Made by a program: the position numbers and the translations under genes. A DNA stretch of 64,000 nt. Origin: Maribacter flavus. Lineage in GTDB: Bacteria > Bacteroidota > Bacteroidia > Flavobacteriales > Flavobacteriaceae. The stretch's first letter is position 1; each line of letters begins with the position of its first letter. The stretch covers positions 1,488,001-1,552,000 of the forward strand of contig NZ_VUOE01000001.1 in assembly GCF_008386635.1 (NCBI RefSeq), written 5' to 3'. Shown piece after piece: positions 1 through 8,485 of the stretch. Under the pieces are notes generated by a model that made no database searches, was not told where the DNA came from, and was given only the letters and a program-made list of their open reading frames with translations.

Positions 1-1
1 G

Positions 2-1666
2 TATGCACACTCCCTAAAAGGTACGGGAAACTATGCCAGGTCCAAAAGATTGATGCGACTTTACAATAAAAAATATGAGGCCCAACTTGGCAACGCTACC
101 GTTTCAAACAACCAAAGGGAACAAATTTTGGACCGACTATTAAATGCTGAACCAAAATTTGATATAAAGAACCTTGGCATCAATTCTGAATATAGCGACT
201 TCTCCCCTGCATTTTTAGAGCAGGACAAGGTTGTATTCGCCTCTGCAAAGGATTCGTCCGTATTTACGACCAGACGGTATAAATGGGACAACCAACCCTA
301 TTTGGACCTCTATACCGCCAAATTGAACGAGGAAACGCAAGAACTTCGCGATGCCATAAAGTTCAGCAAGAAAATTAACACGAAATACCATGAGGCGGCA
401 GTTACCTTTACGCCAGATAACAACACCATGTTTTTTACAAGGAACAATTATGGCAAAAAGCTGCGTAGAGACAGTAAGGGAATCAACCACTTAAAAATCT
501 ATAAATCGGTCAAGGTCGATGGTCAATGGGCCGAAGCTACCGAAGTACCTTTCAACAGCGACTCCTATTCAACAGGACACCCCGTGCTTAGTCCGGATGG
601 CAGGAAAATGTACTTCGTTTCCGATATGCCCGGAAGCATTGGTGAAACGGATATATTCGTAGCGGACCTCTTGGAGGACGGTTCCTTCTCGGAACCTAGA
701 AACTTAGGTCCTGGCATTAATACGGCAAAAAAGGAGATGTTCCCCTTCGTGAACGGGGAAAAACTATATTTTTCTTCAGATGGCTATGTAGGAATGGGCG
801 GTTTGGATGTATATGAGGCGGTTTTTAACGAGGATGGTGGATTTGAGGAAGTCAAGAACTTGGGCAAACCCATCAACAGTAATAAGGACGACTTCTCGTT
901 TATCGTAAATGAGGAAAAACAAATGGGTTATTTTGCTTCCAATAGGGACGGAGGCAAAGGATTTGACGACATCTATTCCTTTAAGACTCTAAAAATAGAG
1001 GAGGTTCCCGTGGTGAAAAATGCCATCGCCGGAGTAGTGACAGAACTCGTAACCGGCGATGTTATGCCTAGGGCGTTGGTAGAATTACTGGACGAGAACA
1101 ATATGAAACTGAAGGAGGTTGAGGCCGGCGAGGATGGGAGTTTTATGTTCGAGGATTTGGATGCCAACACCAAATACACCCTCAAGACCACGCGCAATTC
1201 CTATTTTTATGATGAAAGGGAAGTTGCCACGGCGGATAACGACACCATAAATGTCGATATCCAAATGAGAAAACTTAAGGAAATGATTGCCGTTGAGGAC
1301 GGTATTCGAAAACTTAAGACGGAAATGATCCATTTCGATTTTGACAAATCTTACATACGCCCCGATGCCGCCAAAGAACTGGACAAGCTTGTTATCGTGA
1401 TGAACGAGTATCCCCAAATGGTCATCAAGATAGAATCACATACCGACTCAAGGGGTAGCGATGCATACAACAAGTACCTCTCGGATAGAAGGGCCAAATC
1501 CACGCGGGAATATATCATATCCAAAGGTATTGCTCCGGAAAGAATCCAAAGTGCCATAGGGTACGGCGAGGAAAGACTGTTGAACGAATGTAACGGCAGT
1601 GTCCGTTGTACGGAAGAAAGGCACTACTTGAACCGTAGATCTGAATTCATCATTGTAGATTTGTAA
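2..1666 (+). CDS. OmpA-family protein, PorE-like (partial, 5' end outside window)
   Basis: The reading frame is open from base 2, so the N-terminus lies outside the window and the ATG at 50 is not the start. The visible 554 residues begin with the end of what looks like a TPR stretch. A PD40-type beta-propeller follows, with repeated strands such as LSPDGRKMYFVSDMPG and FASNRDGGKGFDDIY. Next comes a carboxypeptidase-regulatory-like domain with the motif EDGSFMFEDLDANTKYTL. The protein ends in an OmpA C-terminal peptidoglycan-binding domain (IHFDFDKSYIRPDA, then ESHTDSRGSDAYNKYLSDRRA). The order TPR, propeller, CRD, OmpA is that of the T9SS-associated PorE family, which sits in the periplasm and ties outer-membrane T9SS parts to peptidoglycan. 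The architecture is clear; the specific PorE role is inferred, since flavobacteria carry several such paralogues, often beside PorP/SprF genes. Confidence 0.85.
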   Translation, partial: YAHSLKGTGNYARSKRLMRLYNKKYEAQLGNATVSNNQREQILDRLLNAEPKFDIKNLGINSEYSDFSPAFLEQDKVVFASAKDSSVFTTRRYKWDNQPYLDLYTAKLNEETQELRDAIKFSKKINTKYHEAAVTFTPDNNTMFFTRNNYGKKLRRDSKGINHLKIYKSVKVDGQWAEATEVPFNSDSYSTGHPVLSPDGRKMYFVSDMPGSIGETDIFVADLLEDGSFSEPRNLGPGINTAKKEMFPFVNGEKLYFSSDGYVGMGGLDVYEAVFNEDGGFEEVKNLGKPINSNKDDFSFIVNEEKQMGYFASNRDGGKGFDDIYSFKTLKIEEVPVVKNAIAGVVTELVTGDVMPRALVELLDENNMKLKEVEAGEDGSFMFEDLDANTKYTLKTTRNSYFYDEREVATADNDTINVDIQMRKLKEMIAVEDGIRKLKTEMIHFDFDKSYIRPDAAKELDKLVIVMNEYPQMVIKIESHTDSRGSDAYNKYLSDRRAKSTREYIISKGIAPERIQSAIGYGEERLLNECNGSVRCTEERHYLNRRSEFIIVDL

Positions 1667-1686
1667 AATCCATTTACATAAAGAAT

Positions 1687-1722
1687 AAAAAAGGCAGAAA
1701 CCTAAGGGTTTCTGCCTTTTTT
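1687..1722 (+). terminator. Rho-independent terminator after the OmpA-family gene
   Basis: A perfect 10-bp stem (GGCAGAAACC / GGTTTCTGCC, 1693-1702 and 1707-1716) has a 4-nt loop and is followed by T6. It starts about 25 bases after the stop codon at 1666. Confidence 0.9.
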
Positions 1723-1900
1723 AATTTGTCGAAGCGTATTGCTACCTCAAACGAATACATTTCAATTGAACGATAATACAGGTATTTCATAGATTTTTTA
1801 AAATATCCCTTTTTGTTTGCAGACTTTTTTATCCCTTAGTCTGATCTTTTTAGAAATATGCCTACGGTTTTAGAACTTTAGCTCTGTAACTTAAAAAACT

Positions 1901-2083
1901 ATGATTATGGGGAATCTTTTACTTATCAAGGAAATTTATATTGAAGCCTTTAGAAACTGGAAAAGTTATATTCTGGAACACTATTTTAAGGTGTTTTCTT
2001 GGGCATGTTTTATACTAATTGCATTGGCGTTATATGCATTGATATTTAGAATATCTACAGGTTTTTCGTTTAGTAATCTTTAA
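1901..2083 (+). CDS. Small single-pass membrane protein (resembles flavobacterial DUF6747 family)
   Basis: This 60-codon gene (58 residues if the second ATG at 1907 is used) has an amphipathic, aromatic N-terminal half rich in charged residues (KEIYIEAFRNWKSYILEHYF). One hydrophobic helix follows at roughly residues 31-50, then a short polar tail ending in TGFSFSNL. From memory it matches the pattern of a short flavobacterial family annotated as DUF6747, which has no known function. It stands alone between two terminators, which supports a real transcription unit. No clear ribosome binding site is visible, as is usual for this phylum. The function is unknown. Confidence 0.65.
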   Translation: MIMGNLLLIKEIYIEAFRNWKSYILEHYFKVFSWACFILIALALYALIFRISTGFSFSNL

Positions 2084-2102
2084 GTGAGAATAAATATTTA
2101 AG

Positions 2103-2136
2103 CAAAAAAGGGCCCGCAAAATGTGGGCCCTTTTTT
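2103..2136. terminator. Bidirectional terminator between convergent genes
   Basis: A GGGCCCGC / GTGGGCCC stem (one G-U pair, 5-nt loop) is flanked by A6 on the left and T6 on the right. It can therefore terminate both the small membrane-protein gene on the plus strand and the DUF4837 gene on the minus strand. Confidence 0.85.
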
Positions 2137-2154
2137 ATGCATCAAGAAAGTATT

Positions 2155-3141
2155 CTACTCATTGAATTTTACGGTCTTTAAAATCGCCTCCAGCTCGAAC
2201 ATATAATCTCGTTTTTCGGTCGCCGGGGCAAAGGTAAAGCCTTCCAATACCAGTTTTCTGTTGTTTGGCTTGTCGTTTATGATATAGGTCAGGAACGGGC
2301 CTGCCATAGGATATGCGGACATTTCCCACCTCCCCCTAACCTCTGCGGCTTTCCTTCCGGCGACTTCCGCGGGAAAAACATAGGGTGAAAACGCCTTTTC
2401 CGTAATCATATGATTGTTTTTTCCGGGGATATCCTCCCCCGGAATAAACAGGTTTCCAATGGAATCGCGCATGCGTACAATGTCCTGGACAAAGGTCGAG
2501 TCGTTTGAAAATGTATCCCAGGGAACGCTGTAGGCAATAATGTTCATGTTCCCTTTTTGAATTTGCCTATCGATCCATACAAAATTCTCCTCTTCCCTTC
2601 CAACTTTATAAACGGAGGGTACATTCAAATTGATGCCCAACTTTTCCTGCAAGGCCTTTTCCTTGCTTAAGGACTTCAAAAATTTCTTTTGTGCTTCCGC
2701 TATTTCTAACGCTTTATAATCGGTTATAAATTCGGGGGCCTTTTCATTTAAATTATCAATGATCTCTTGGTGGTTTCTTCCTTTGACCACACCAATCAAC
2801 TGCGGTTTGGCATACATGTTACTCTTCATGTGGGCAAGGTCCAGGGAGTCTTCCATGACATATAAAACGGACCTTGTGTTCCGTACAGAACCCGAGAATA
2901 TCTGATGGGGTATTTGTGTGATGCTGAATTGGGCTTCGTCCCAAGATAAGCCCAATGCGGGAGCGGCAAAATGTCTTCTGATATTGTCCCCTACCTCACT
3001 TTTCCAAAGATCGTTATTGATTACGACCGTAAGGGTATTATAGGCACCAATGGATTCCGGTAAATAATCCTGTTGCTTATTCTCCTTGCAGGAAGCAAAG
3101 ATCAAGATGGTCAATAAAAATAGTGTTCTGATTTTCTTCAT
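2155..3141 (-). CDS. DUF4837 family lipoprotein
   Basis: The 328-residue product has a lipoprotein signal peptide: a positive N-terminus, a hydrophobic run and the lipobox FASCKE, with Cys near residue 18. The body includes the stretch ESIGAYNTLTVVINNDLW and the repeated pattern of a periplasm-facing alpha/beta protein. It matches what I know of the Bacteroidota family DUF4837, which has no assigned biochemical role. It lies 14 bp downstream of the lytic transglycosylase gene on the same strand, so the two are probably co-transcribed. That hints at a cell-envelope role, but this is only inference from position. Confidence 0.85.
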   Translation of the reverse strand: MKKIRTLFLLTILIFASCKENKQQDYLPESIGAYNTLTVVINNDLWKSEVGDNIRRHFAAPALGLSWDEAQFSITQIPHQIFSGSVRNTRSVLYVMEDSLDLAHMKSNMYAKPQLIGVVKGRNHQEIIDNLNEKAPEFITDYKALEIAEAQKKFLKSLSKEKALQEKLGINLNVPSVYKVGREEENFVWIDRQIQKGNMNIIAYSVPWDTFSNDSTFVQDIVRMRDSIGNLFIPGEDIPGKNNHMITEKAFSPYVFPAEVAGRKAAEVRGRWEMSAYPMAGPFLTYIINDKPNNRKLVLEGFTFAPATEKRDYMFELEAILKTVKFNE

Positions 3142-3155
3142 TTTACATATCTAAT

Positions 3156-4787
3156 TTACGATGAACAATCGCACAGTTTCAATTTTGTGCCCGGTTTTAG
3201 ATTATTACCACTAATACCGTTCCATTCTCGTAAATTTTCGATACTAACTCCAGGATATTTTTTGGAAATCGTCCATAGGGAATCCCCACTGCGAACTTCG
3301 TGTACTTTTATGTTGCTCGATATTGAACCTTTTGAAGGGGTGTTCTTTGGTTTTACAGCGGCAACGGGCTGTTTTTTGGGAAAAATGGTCAATCGCTGGC
3401 CAATCCTAAGATTATTGCTCCTTAAGCCGTTCCATCTTTTTATTTGGCTCACACCAACGCCATAACGCTCCGCGATCTTACCAAGATAATCACCACTCCG
3501 TACCCTATAGACCACTTCTCCCTCCTCGGCCTGCTTTACAAGCTCCTGCAATGGACTTTCCTTGCTGTTAAGCTCCTTTTCCACATGGGCATAAATAGCC
3601 TCCTCATTGGCCACAAACTTGCCCATATGGCTTCTGGGCAAACGAAGGGTGTAGTTCTTTCCTTCCACATAAGGAATGGCATTCAATTTATAGGACGGAT
3701 TTAAAATCTTTAGTTCTTCTTTGTCAATACCTACCAACTCAGCTATCTGGTCGAACGTAATGAGGCTTTTTACGTGTACTGTGTCGGTCTCAAAATACGG
3801 CCTGTCCACCTTTTGCCCCTTTAGACCATGCTCTTCCGCATATTCAAAAATATACATGGTGGCCAAGAATGCCGGCACATAGCCCGCTGTCTCCCTGGGC
3901 AAATAGCTTCGAATGTTCCAATAATTCTTATATCCGCCAGATCTTCTTATGGCCTTGTTGACATTCCCTGGTCCCGAATTATAGGCGGCGAGCGCCAAAT
4001 CCCAATCCTGAAAAATTTCATAAAGTTTGGACAAATATTGACAAGCTGCCTTAGTAGATTTAATAGGGTCACTGCGTTCGTCTACATAACTTGTTACGTC
4101 CAAATTGTACATTTTTCCCGTTCCGTACATAAATTGCCATAAACCCGTGGCACCCACCCTGGACCTTGCTTTTGGGTTCAAGGCAGATTCAACAATGGAC
4201 AAATACTTCATTTCTAAAGGAATATTGTGATTGTCCATTTCTTGCTCGAATAAGGGAAAGTAAAACTGGCTCGTGGTCAACATTCGCTGCATAAGCCCTC
4301 TTCTTCTTGTCAAAAATGATTTGATTACATTTTCAAGGGAGGGATTGTAAGCAACATTAAAAGGGGTTTTTTGGTTTAATTTTTCCAACCTGAGTTTTAA
4401 TGTATCCGTATTCAAATCCAGCACATAGGTCGAATCCGGCTCCAAAGTCGTTACGTCTTCATAGATAGCCTCAAACAGCGGAGCATTGGCAATAAGTTCC
4501 TTCATCCAAAGACTATCGTACTTTGCAGCCTGGGATTGGTCCTTGAGGTCATACCTCTGGGTTTGGTCTGACTTCACCAAGATAAAGTCATTATCCGGGA
4601 TGGAATCCACCGCCGAAAGGTCTATAACCTGTTCCGCCTGTAACGTGGCGGAATCATTTTCAATCTGGTTTGTGACAATTGCCTTCTTGTTTTGAAGGTT
4701 TACGGAATCTTTTTGCTGTGCCGATAAAAACATCGGAAACGCAAAAAAACCAACAAGAAAAAAACTACGGATGTGCAACTTGTTCAT
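3156..4787 (-). CDS. Membrane-bound lytic transglycosylase with LysM domains (MltD-like)
   Basis: The 543-residue product is predicted to cleave peptidoglycan glycan strands to 1,6-anhydromuropeptides in the periplasm. A signal peptide ends near LSAQQ (residue 24). The SLT catalytic domain spans about residues 185-290, with the family motif around the general-acid Glu200 (YLSIVESALNP), then GATGLWQFM and AAYNSGPGNVNKA. Two C-terminal LysM modules, at about 424-470 and 495-540, both carry the V-R-S-G-D start and the NGL/NGI-x-x-N-L-x-x-G pattern and should bind glycan. The first 140 residues are an unassigned linker-like region rich in acidic residues. The gene precedes the DUF4837 gene with a 14-bp gap. 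Confidence 0.93.
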   Translation of the reverse strand: MNKLHIRSFFLVGFFAFPMFLSAQQKDSVNLQNKKAIVTNQIENDSATLQAEQVIDLSAVDSIPDNDFILVKSDQTQRYDLKDQSQAAKYDSLWMKELIANAPLFEAIYEDVTTLEPDSTYVLDLNTDTLKLRLEKLNQKTPFNVAYNPSLENVIKSFLTRRRGLMQRMLTTSQFYFPLFEQEMDNHNIPLEMKYLSIVESALNPKARSRVGATGLWQFMYGTGKMYNLDVTSYVDERSDPIKSTKAACQYLSKLYEIFQDWDLALAAYNSGPGNVNKAIRRSGGYKNYWNIRSYLPRETAGYVPAFLATMYIFEYAEEHGLKGQKVDRPYFETDTVHVKSLITFDQIAELVGIDKEELKILNPSYKLNAIPYVEGKNYTLRLPRSHMGKFVANEEAIYAHVEKELNSKESPLQELVKQAEEGEVVYRVRSGDYLGKIAERYGVGVSQIKRWNGLRSNNLRIGQRLTIFPKKQPVAAVKPKNTPSKGSISSNIKVHEVRSGDSLWTISKKYPGVSIENLREWNGISGNNLKPGTKLKLCDCSS

Positions 4788-4905
4788 AGAGCGAAAATTT
4801 TCTTAGCGGGACTAACGAAAATCGTACATTTTTCCTTTAGAATAAAATTTTCTTTCTTAAAATGTAGATTAACCCGTTAAACTCCGTTAATCGATAACGC
4901 CCTGT

Positions 4906-6096
4906 CTACTCGTTTATTGCAGCGATTCCTGGCAATGTCCTTCCTTCCAGGCTTTCCAACATGGCCCCTCCTCCCGTGGAAACGTAGCTTACCTTTTCCT
5001 CAAAGCCAAATTGCTTGACTGCGGCAACGGAATCGCCCCCTCCCACAAGTGAATATGCACCATTTCGGGTAGCCTCATCAATGAAATTTCCAACAGCTAT
5101 GGTTCCCTTGGCAAAGGCATCCATTTCAAAAACACCTACGGGACCGTTCCAAAGAATCGTTTTAGCGCCCAAAATCACTTTTTTGAAGTTTTCCAGCGTT
5201 TTGGGACCGGCATCCAAACCTTGCCAACCATTGGGTATGTTGTCTACATCCAGAACCTTGGTTTTCGCGTTTGGACTGAAATCATCCGCAGCGATTACGT
5301 CTACAGGCAAATGCACGTTTACGCCCTTTTCCTTCGCCTGCTTTAGGATATCCATGGCCAGGTCCATTTTATCGTCCTCGCAAATGGAATCGCCAACGCT
5401 GCCTCCTTGTGCCTTAACAAAGGTATAGGTCATACCCCCACCTATGATAAGGTCATCCACCTTATCCAATATATTCTCAATGATCGTAATTTTGGACGAA
5501 ACCTTGGCCCCTCCCAAAATCGCCAATACTGGCTTTTCACCCGTCTGCATTACTTTTTCGATGGCGTCGATTTCCTTGGCCAATAAGTACCCAAAACATT
5601 TTGCCCCTGGAAAGAACTTGGCAACAATCGTTGTTGAGGCGTGTGCCCTGTGGGCAGTACCAAAGGCATCGTTTATGTAGACATCCCCCAATTTTGAAAG
5701 TTTTTCCGCAAAAGCCTCGTCACCCTTCTCCTCTTCACTGTAATACCTGAGGTTCTCCAACAACAGCACCTCTCCGCTTTTTAGTTCTTGGGCGGCCTTT
5801 TCCGCTTTTTCCCCAATACAGTCTTCCACAAACTTGACCGAAACACCAATTACTTCGGAAACCTTGGCACAAATATGCTTCAAGGACAGATCCGGATTTC
5901 TTTTGCCATCGGGCCGACCAAGATGGCTCATAAGAATCGCGCTGCCTCCATCTTCCAATACCTTAATGATGGTTGGCTTGGCCGCTTCGATCCTGTTGGC
6001 ATCCGTTACTTCAAACTTTTCGTTCAAGGGTACATTAAAGTCAACCCTGATCAAGGCCTTTTTATTCTCAAAATTGTGGTCGTCTAATACTTTCAT
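4906..6096 (-). CDS. pgk: Phosphoglycerate kinase
   Basis: The 396-residue product catalyses the reversible phosphoryl transfer between 1,3-bisphosphoglycerate and ADP in glycolysis and gluconeogenesis. Visible signatures are RVDFNVPLN near the N-terminus, [13 protein letters not shown], the acidic hinge region, GGGMTYTF, the WNGPVGVFE loop and the C-terminal nucleotide-binding [10 protein letters not shown]. The start was set at the ATG at 6096 ([12 protein letters not shown]) rather than an in-frame ATG 27 bases upstream, because the shorter form matches the family's usual N-terminus and length of about 395. A TAnnTTTG element lies 25 bases upstream. The gene is divergent from holB. Confidence 0.97.
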   Translation of the reverse strand: MKVLDDHNFENKKALIRVDFNVPLNEKFEVTDANRIEAAKPTIIKVLEDGGSAILMSHLGRPDGKRNPDLSLKHICAKVSEVIGVSVKFVEDCIGEKAEKAAQELKSGEVLLLENLRYYSEEEKGDEAFAEKLSKLGDVYINDAFGTAHRAHASTTIVAKFFPGAKCFGYLLAKEIDAIEKVMQTGEKPVLAILGGAKVSSKITIIENILDKVDDLIIGGGMTYTFVKAQGGSVGDSICEDDKMDLAMDILKQAKEKGVNVHLPVDVIAADDFSPNAKTKVLDVDNIPNGWQGLDAGPKTLENFKKVILGAKTILWNGPVGVFEMDAFAKGTIAVGNFIDEATRNGAYSLVGGGDSVAAVKQFGFEEKVSYVSTGGGAMLESLEGRTLPGIAAINE

Positions 6097-6120
6097 GGAA
6101 TGGTACTTTAAAATGAAAGG

Positions 6121-6128
6121 CAAATGTA
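6121..6128 (-). promoter_or_regulatory. Candidate -7 promoter element for pgk
   Basis: Read on the minus strand this is TACATTTG, an exact match to the Bacteroidota -7 consensus TAnnTTTG. It sits about 25 bases upstream of the chosen pgk ATG and would give a 5' leader of roughly 18 nt. No clear -33 TTTG is seen, so support is partial. Confidence 0.45.
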
Positions 6129-6197
6129 ACCATTAATAGGTCTTGTTAAAACCTTCCCCAAGAAATTATGGCTATTCTTTCCTGCTCCAAAAACAAC

Positions 6198-6205
6198 TAT
6201 ATTTG
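6198..6205 (+). promoter_or_regulatory. Candidate -7 promoter element for holB
   Basis: TATATTTG matches TAnnTTTG exactly and ends only 5 bases before the holB ATG at 6211. If used, it would place the transcript start at or next to the initiation codon, giving a leaderless mRNA. This is only a motif match; no -33 element is evident. Confidence 0.35.
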
Positions 6206-6210
6206 GAGCC

Positions 6211-7374
6211 ATGCTATTCAAGGACGTTTTAGGGCTCCCCCATATAAAGAACCATCTCACATCCAGTGCCGATGCGGGAAGGATTCCCCATGCGCAATTG
6301 TTCGTAGGCCCCGAGGGGTCCGGCACCTTGCCCATGGCTTTGGCCTATGCCCAATATTTGATATGTGGCAACCAAAATGGCGAAAATGAGGGCGGCAACG
6401 CCGCCTGCAATCTAAAGTTCAGTTCCTTTGCCCACCCAGATGTACATTTCGTCTATCCCGTTGCCAATACGGAGCAGGCTAAAAAACATGCTGTAAGTGA
6501 CAATTTTAGCAAGGAGTGGCGGGAGTTTTTGATCGAGCAACCCTATGGAAACCTATTTGATTGGTACAGATTGATCGATATTGAAAAAAAGCAAGGCCAG
6601 ATCGGGGTGGACGAGGCCAAGGAAATCGTAAAAAAGCTATCCCTCAAATCCTATGAAGGCGGTTTTAAGGTCATGATCGTTTGGATGGCCGAAAAATTGA
6701 ACACCGCCGCATCGAACAAACTTTTGAAGTTGGTAGAGGAACCATCGGAAAAAACGGTCTTTCTGTTACTTTGCCAAGATGAGGAGCAAATTCTACAGAC
6801 CATACGTTCCAGATGCCAGATTTTGCATTTTCCACCTTTGGCAGAGGACGTTATCGCCGATGCGCTTCTCAAAAAAGGGGCATCCCAACAAGAGGCGATG
6901 CAAATCGCCCACGAAGCCAATGGAAACTTCAACAAGGCACTTGACCTTTTGAACAAGGACTCGGAAGATCTGGTGTTCGAAAAGTGGTTCGTGCAATGGG
7001 TGCGCAGTGCCTTTAAAGCGAAAGGAAACAAAGCCGCAATACACGAATTACTATTATGGAGCGATGAATTGGCGAAAACCGGAAGGGAGACCCAAAAAAA
7101 GTTCCTACACTATTGCATTATGGTAATGCGCCAGGCGCTGCTCTTGAATTACGGGGTGCACGAACTGGCCTATATGAAGATTCATGCCGATGGCTTCCAG
7201 TTGGAAAAATTCGCGCCCTTTGTGCATGAAAACAATATCCTGGAAATAACCAAAGAACTGGAAGATGCCATATTTCACGTGGAAAGAAATGGCAATGCGA
7301 AGATTATATTTACGGACCTATCCATTCGCCTTACAAGGCTACTTCATAAAAAACCGACTAAAATACCTACTTGA
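6211..7374 (+). CDS. holB: DNA polymerase III subunit delta' (clamp loader)
   Basis: The 387-residue product is the delta' stator subunit of the replicative clamp-loader complex. It opens with FKDVLGLPHIKNHL and HAQLFVGPEGSG, a Walker-A-like loop without the Lys, as expected because delta' does not hydrolyse ATP. Later signatures are IGVDEAKEIVKKL, the sensor-like KVMIVWMAEKLNTAASNKLLKLVEEP, and IRSRCQ. The zinc-binding cysteine cluster typical of delta' is reduced here, with Cys only around ICGNQNGENEGGNAAC. The stop codon overlaps the next ATG by one base (TGATG), indicating translational coupling to the DoxX-like gene. Confidence 0.93.
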   Translation: MLFKDVLGLPHIKNHLTSSADAGRIPHAQLFVGPEGSGTLPMALAYAQYLICGNQNGENEGGNAACNLKFSSFAHPDVHFVYPVANTEQAKKHAVSDNFSKEWREFLIEQPYGNLFDWYRLIDIEKKQGQIGVDEAKEIVKKLSLKSYEGGFKVMIVWMAEKLNTAASNKLLKLVEEPSEKTVFLLLCQDEEQILQTIRSRCQILHFPPLAEDVIADALLKKGASQQEAMQIAHEANGNFNKALDLLNKDSEDLVFEKWFVQWVRSAFKAKGNKAAIHELLLWSDELAKTGRETQKKFLHYCIMVMRQALLLNYGVHELAYMKIHADGFQLEKFAPFVHENNILEITKELEDAIFHVERNGNAKIIFTDLSIRLTRLLHKKPTKIPT

Positions 7375-7772
7375 TGGAAACGATACAGGAATACGCTTCT
7401 GAGCTCATTTTGCTTCTTTTTTTGGCCTTGACCTTTTTACAAAGCGGGGCCGATAAAATATTCGATTGGAAGGGCAATATAGGATGGTTAAAAGGTCACT
7501 TTTTAAAAACGCCGTTCAGGAATTCCGTTCCTTTACTAGTGGGGATTATCCTAGCGCTGGAACTAATTACGGGGATTGCCTCATTAATGGGCATTTATGG
7601 AATCCTAAGTTCCCAAAATACATCCATGGCTTTTTGGGGGGCTCTTTTGGGCTGTATCACCCTTTTGATGCTGCTGTTAGGGCAAAGGGTAGCAAAGGAC
7701 TATGACGGTGCCAGGACGATAGTGATATATCTCATGCCCACCGTTTTTCTGTTGTTTCTGCTCCAGAACTAA
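7374..7772 (+). CDS. DoxX-like family integral membrane protein
   Basis: The 132-residue product has four predicted transmembrane segments. The N-terminal part LLFLALTFLQSGADKIFDWKGN follows the DoxX family pattern of a hydrophobic helix ending in a (S)G-x-x-K-xx-(D/N) motif. DoxX-family proteins are small membrane proteins of mostly unresolved function, some tied to quinone or redox processes. The ATG at 7374 shares one base with the holB stop, so this start is better supported than the in-frame TTG three bases earlier. The gene is followed by a terminator hairpin. Confidence 0.8.
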   Translation: METIQEYASELILLLFLALTFLQSGADKIFDWKGNIGWLKGHFLKTPFRNSVPLLVGIILALELITGIASLMGIYGILSSQNTSMAFWGALLGCITLLMLLLGQRVAKDYDGARTIVIYLMPTVFLLFLLQN

Positions 7773-7800
7773 AAAAAACCTCCCAAGAATAGGAGGTTTT
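7771..7800 (-). terminator. Terminator for tRNA-Cys (minus) and possibly the DoxX gene (plus)
   Basis: A 9-bp stem AAAACCTCC / GGAGGTTTT (7775-7783 and 7792-7800) has an 8-nt loop. On the minus strand it is followed by a long T run, ideal for ending the tRNA-Cys transcript that finishes at 7803. On the plus strand only four Ts follow, so it is weaker there. Confidence 0.8.
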
Positions 7801-7802
7801 AG

Positions 7803-7873
7803 AGGCATCGAGCGGATTCGAACCGCTGTACAAGCTTTTGCAGAGCTCTGCCTAGCCACTCGGCCACGATGCC
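7803..7873 (-). tRNA. tRNA-Cys (GCA)
   Basis: This 71-nt gene folds cleanly. The acceptor stem is GGCATCG / CGATGCC with discriminator T. The D arm GCC / GGC has a GAGTGGCTA loop. The anticodon stem GAGCT / AGCTT carries loop CTGCAAA, so the anticodon is GCA. The T arm AGCGG / CCGCT has loop TTCGAAT. No CCA is encoded. Confidence 0.95.
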
Positions 7874-7998
7874 CTTTTTAAAATGATTGCAAATTTAGTA
7901 AAAAATAATCCTTTTGTTTTAAAGGAAACGAAGTTTGTTTGAAATAATAGATCCATGGCCGCTCTATCATGGATCTATCAGAATTTATTCAGCTTTTG

Positions 7999-8069
7999 AG
8001 GCATCGAATGGATTCGAACCACTATAAAACCCTTGCAGGAGTTTCGCCTTCCCGTTCGGCCACAATGCC
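7999..8069 (-). tRNA. tRNA-Cys-like gene with aberrant anticodon arm (possible pseudo-tRNA)
   Basis: This second 71-nt copy lies 125 bp from tRNA-Cys on the same strand and starts 6 bp after the folB stop. Acceptor (GGCATTG / CGATGCC), D arm (GCC / GGC) and T arm (AGTGG, TTCGAAT, CCATT) are all intact. The anticodon arm does not fold canonically. The best pairing is AAACT / GGTTT around an 8-nt loop CCTGCAAG. A 6-bp stem with a 6-nt loop, or 7-nt-loop folds with one stem mismatch, are also possible. It may be a decaying duplicate or a functional non-canonical tRNA; the sequence alone cannot decide. Confidence 0.6.
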
Positions 8070-8075
8070 ATTATC

Positions 8076-8438
8076 CTATTTTCCTCTCATGAGCGATAAT
8101 TCTACCAGCACCTTTTGCACATCGCCGTTTATGGGCGGGTTTACCTTGGCAACTGAAATTCTCGATTTTTTGACCATTGGGAGTTCCTTAAAAATACGGT
8201 CCCCTATTCTTTTGGCCACATGTTCCAGAAGTTTGGAGGGAATGCCCATTTCCTCCACCACTATACGGTTTATATGAACGTAATCCACGGTGTCCTTCAG
8301 TGCATCGGATACGATGGCTTTGGAAAGGTCTGCCTTGACCTCAACATTTACCAAATAATCACTTCCGATTTTTGTTTCTTCCGAAAGACATCCATGGTAT
8401 GAATACACTCTAATGTTATCTACCCTAATAATCCCCAT
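8076..8438 (-). CDS. folB: Dihydroneopterin aldolase
   Basis: The 120-residue product converts 7,8-dihydroneopterin to 6-hydroxymethyl-7,8-dihydropterin plus glycolaldehyde in folate biosynthesis. The family pattern is visible: VDNIRVYSYHGCLSEET near the N-terminus (the usual HG-x-x-x-x-E), DTVDYVHINRIVVEE in the middle, KLLEHVAKRI, then VSVxKxNPPI-like VAKVNPPINGDVQKV. Length is typical. It is the last protein gene before the two tRNA-type genes on this strand, and lies 47 bp from the SprF-like gene. Confidence 0.93.
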   Translation of the reverse strand: MGIIRVDNIRVYSYHGCLSEETKIGSDYLVNVEVKADLSKAIVSDALKDTVDYVHINRIVVEEMGIPSKLLEHVAKRIGDRIFKELPMVKKSRISVAKVNPPINGDVQKVLVELSLMRGK

Positions 8439-8485
8439 GATCCAATTATTGATTAGATCACAAACTTAAAACAAAGATGGGTAAA

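Noticed and set aside
7273-7285. Third parS-like site TTTCACGTGGAAA inside holB
   Set aside because: It is not a proper palindrome outside the CACGTG core and lacks the flanking G/C of the parS consensus. One match of this quality is expected by chance.
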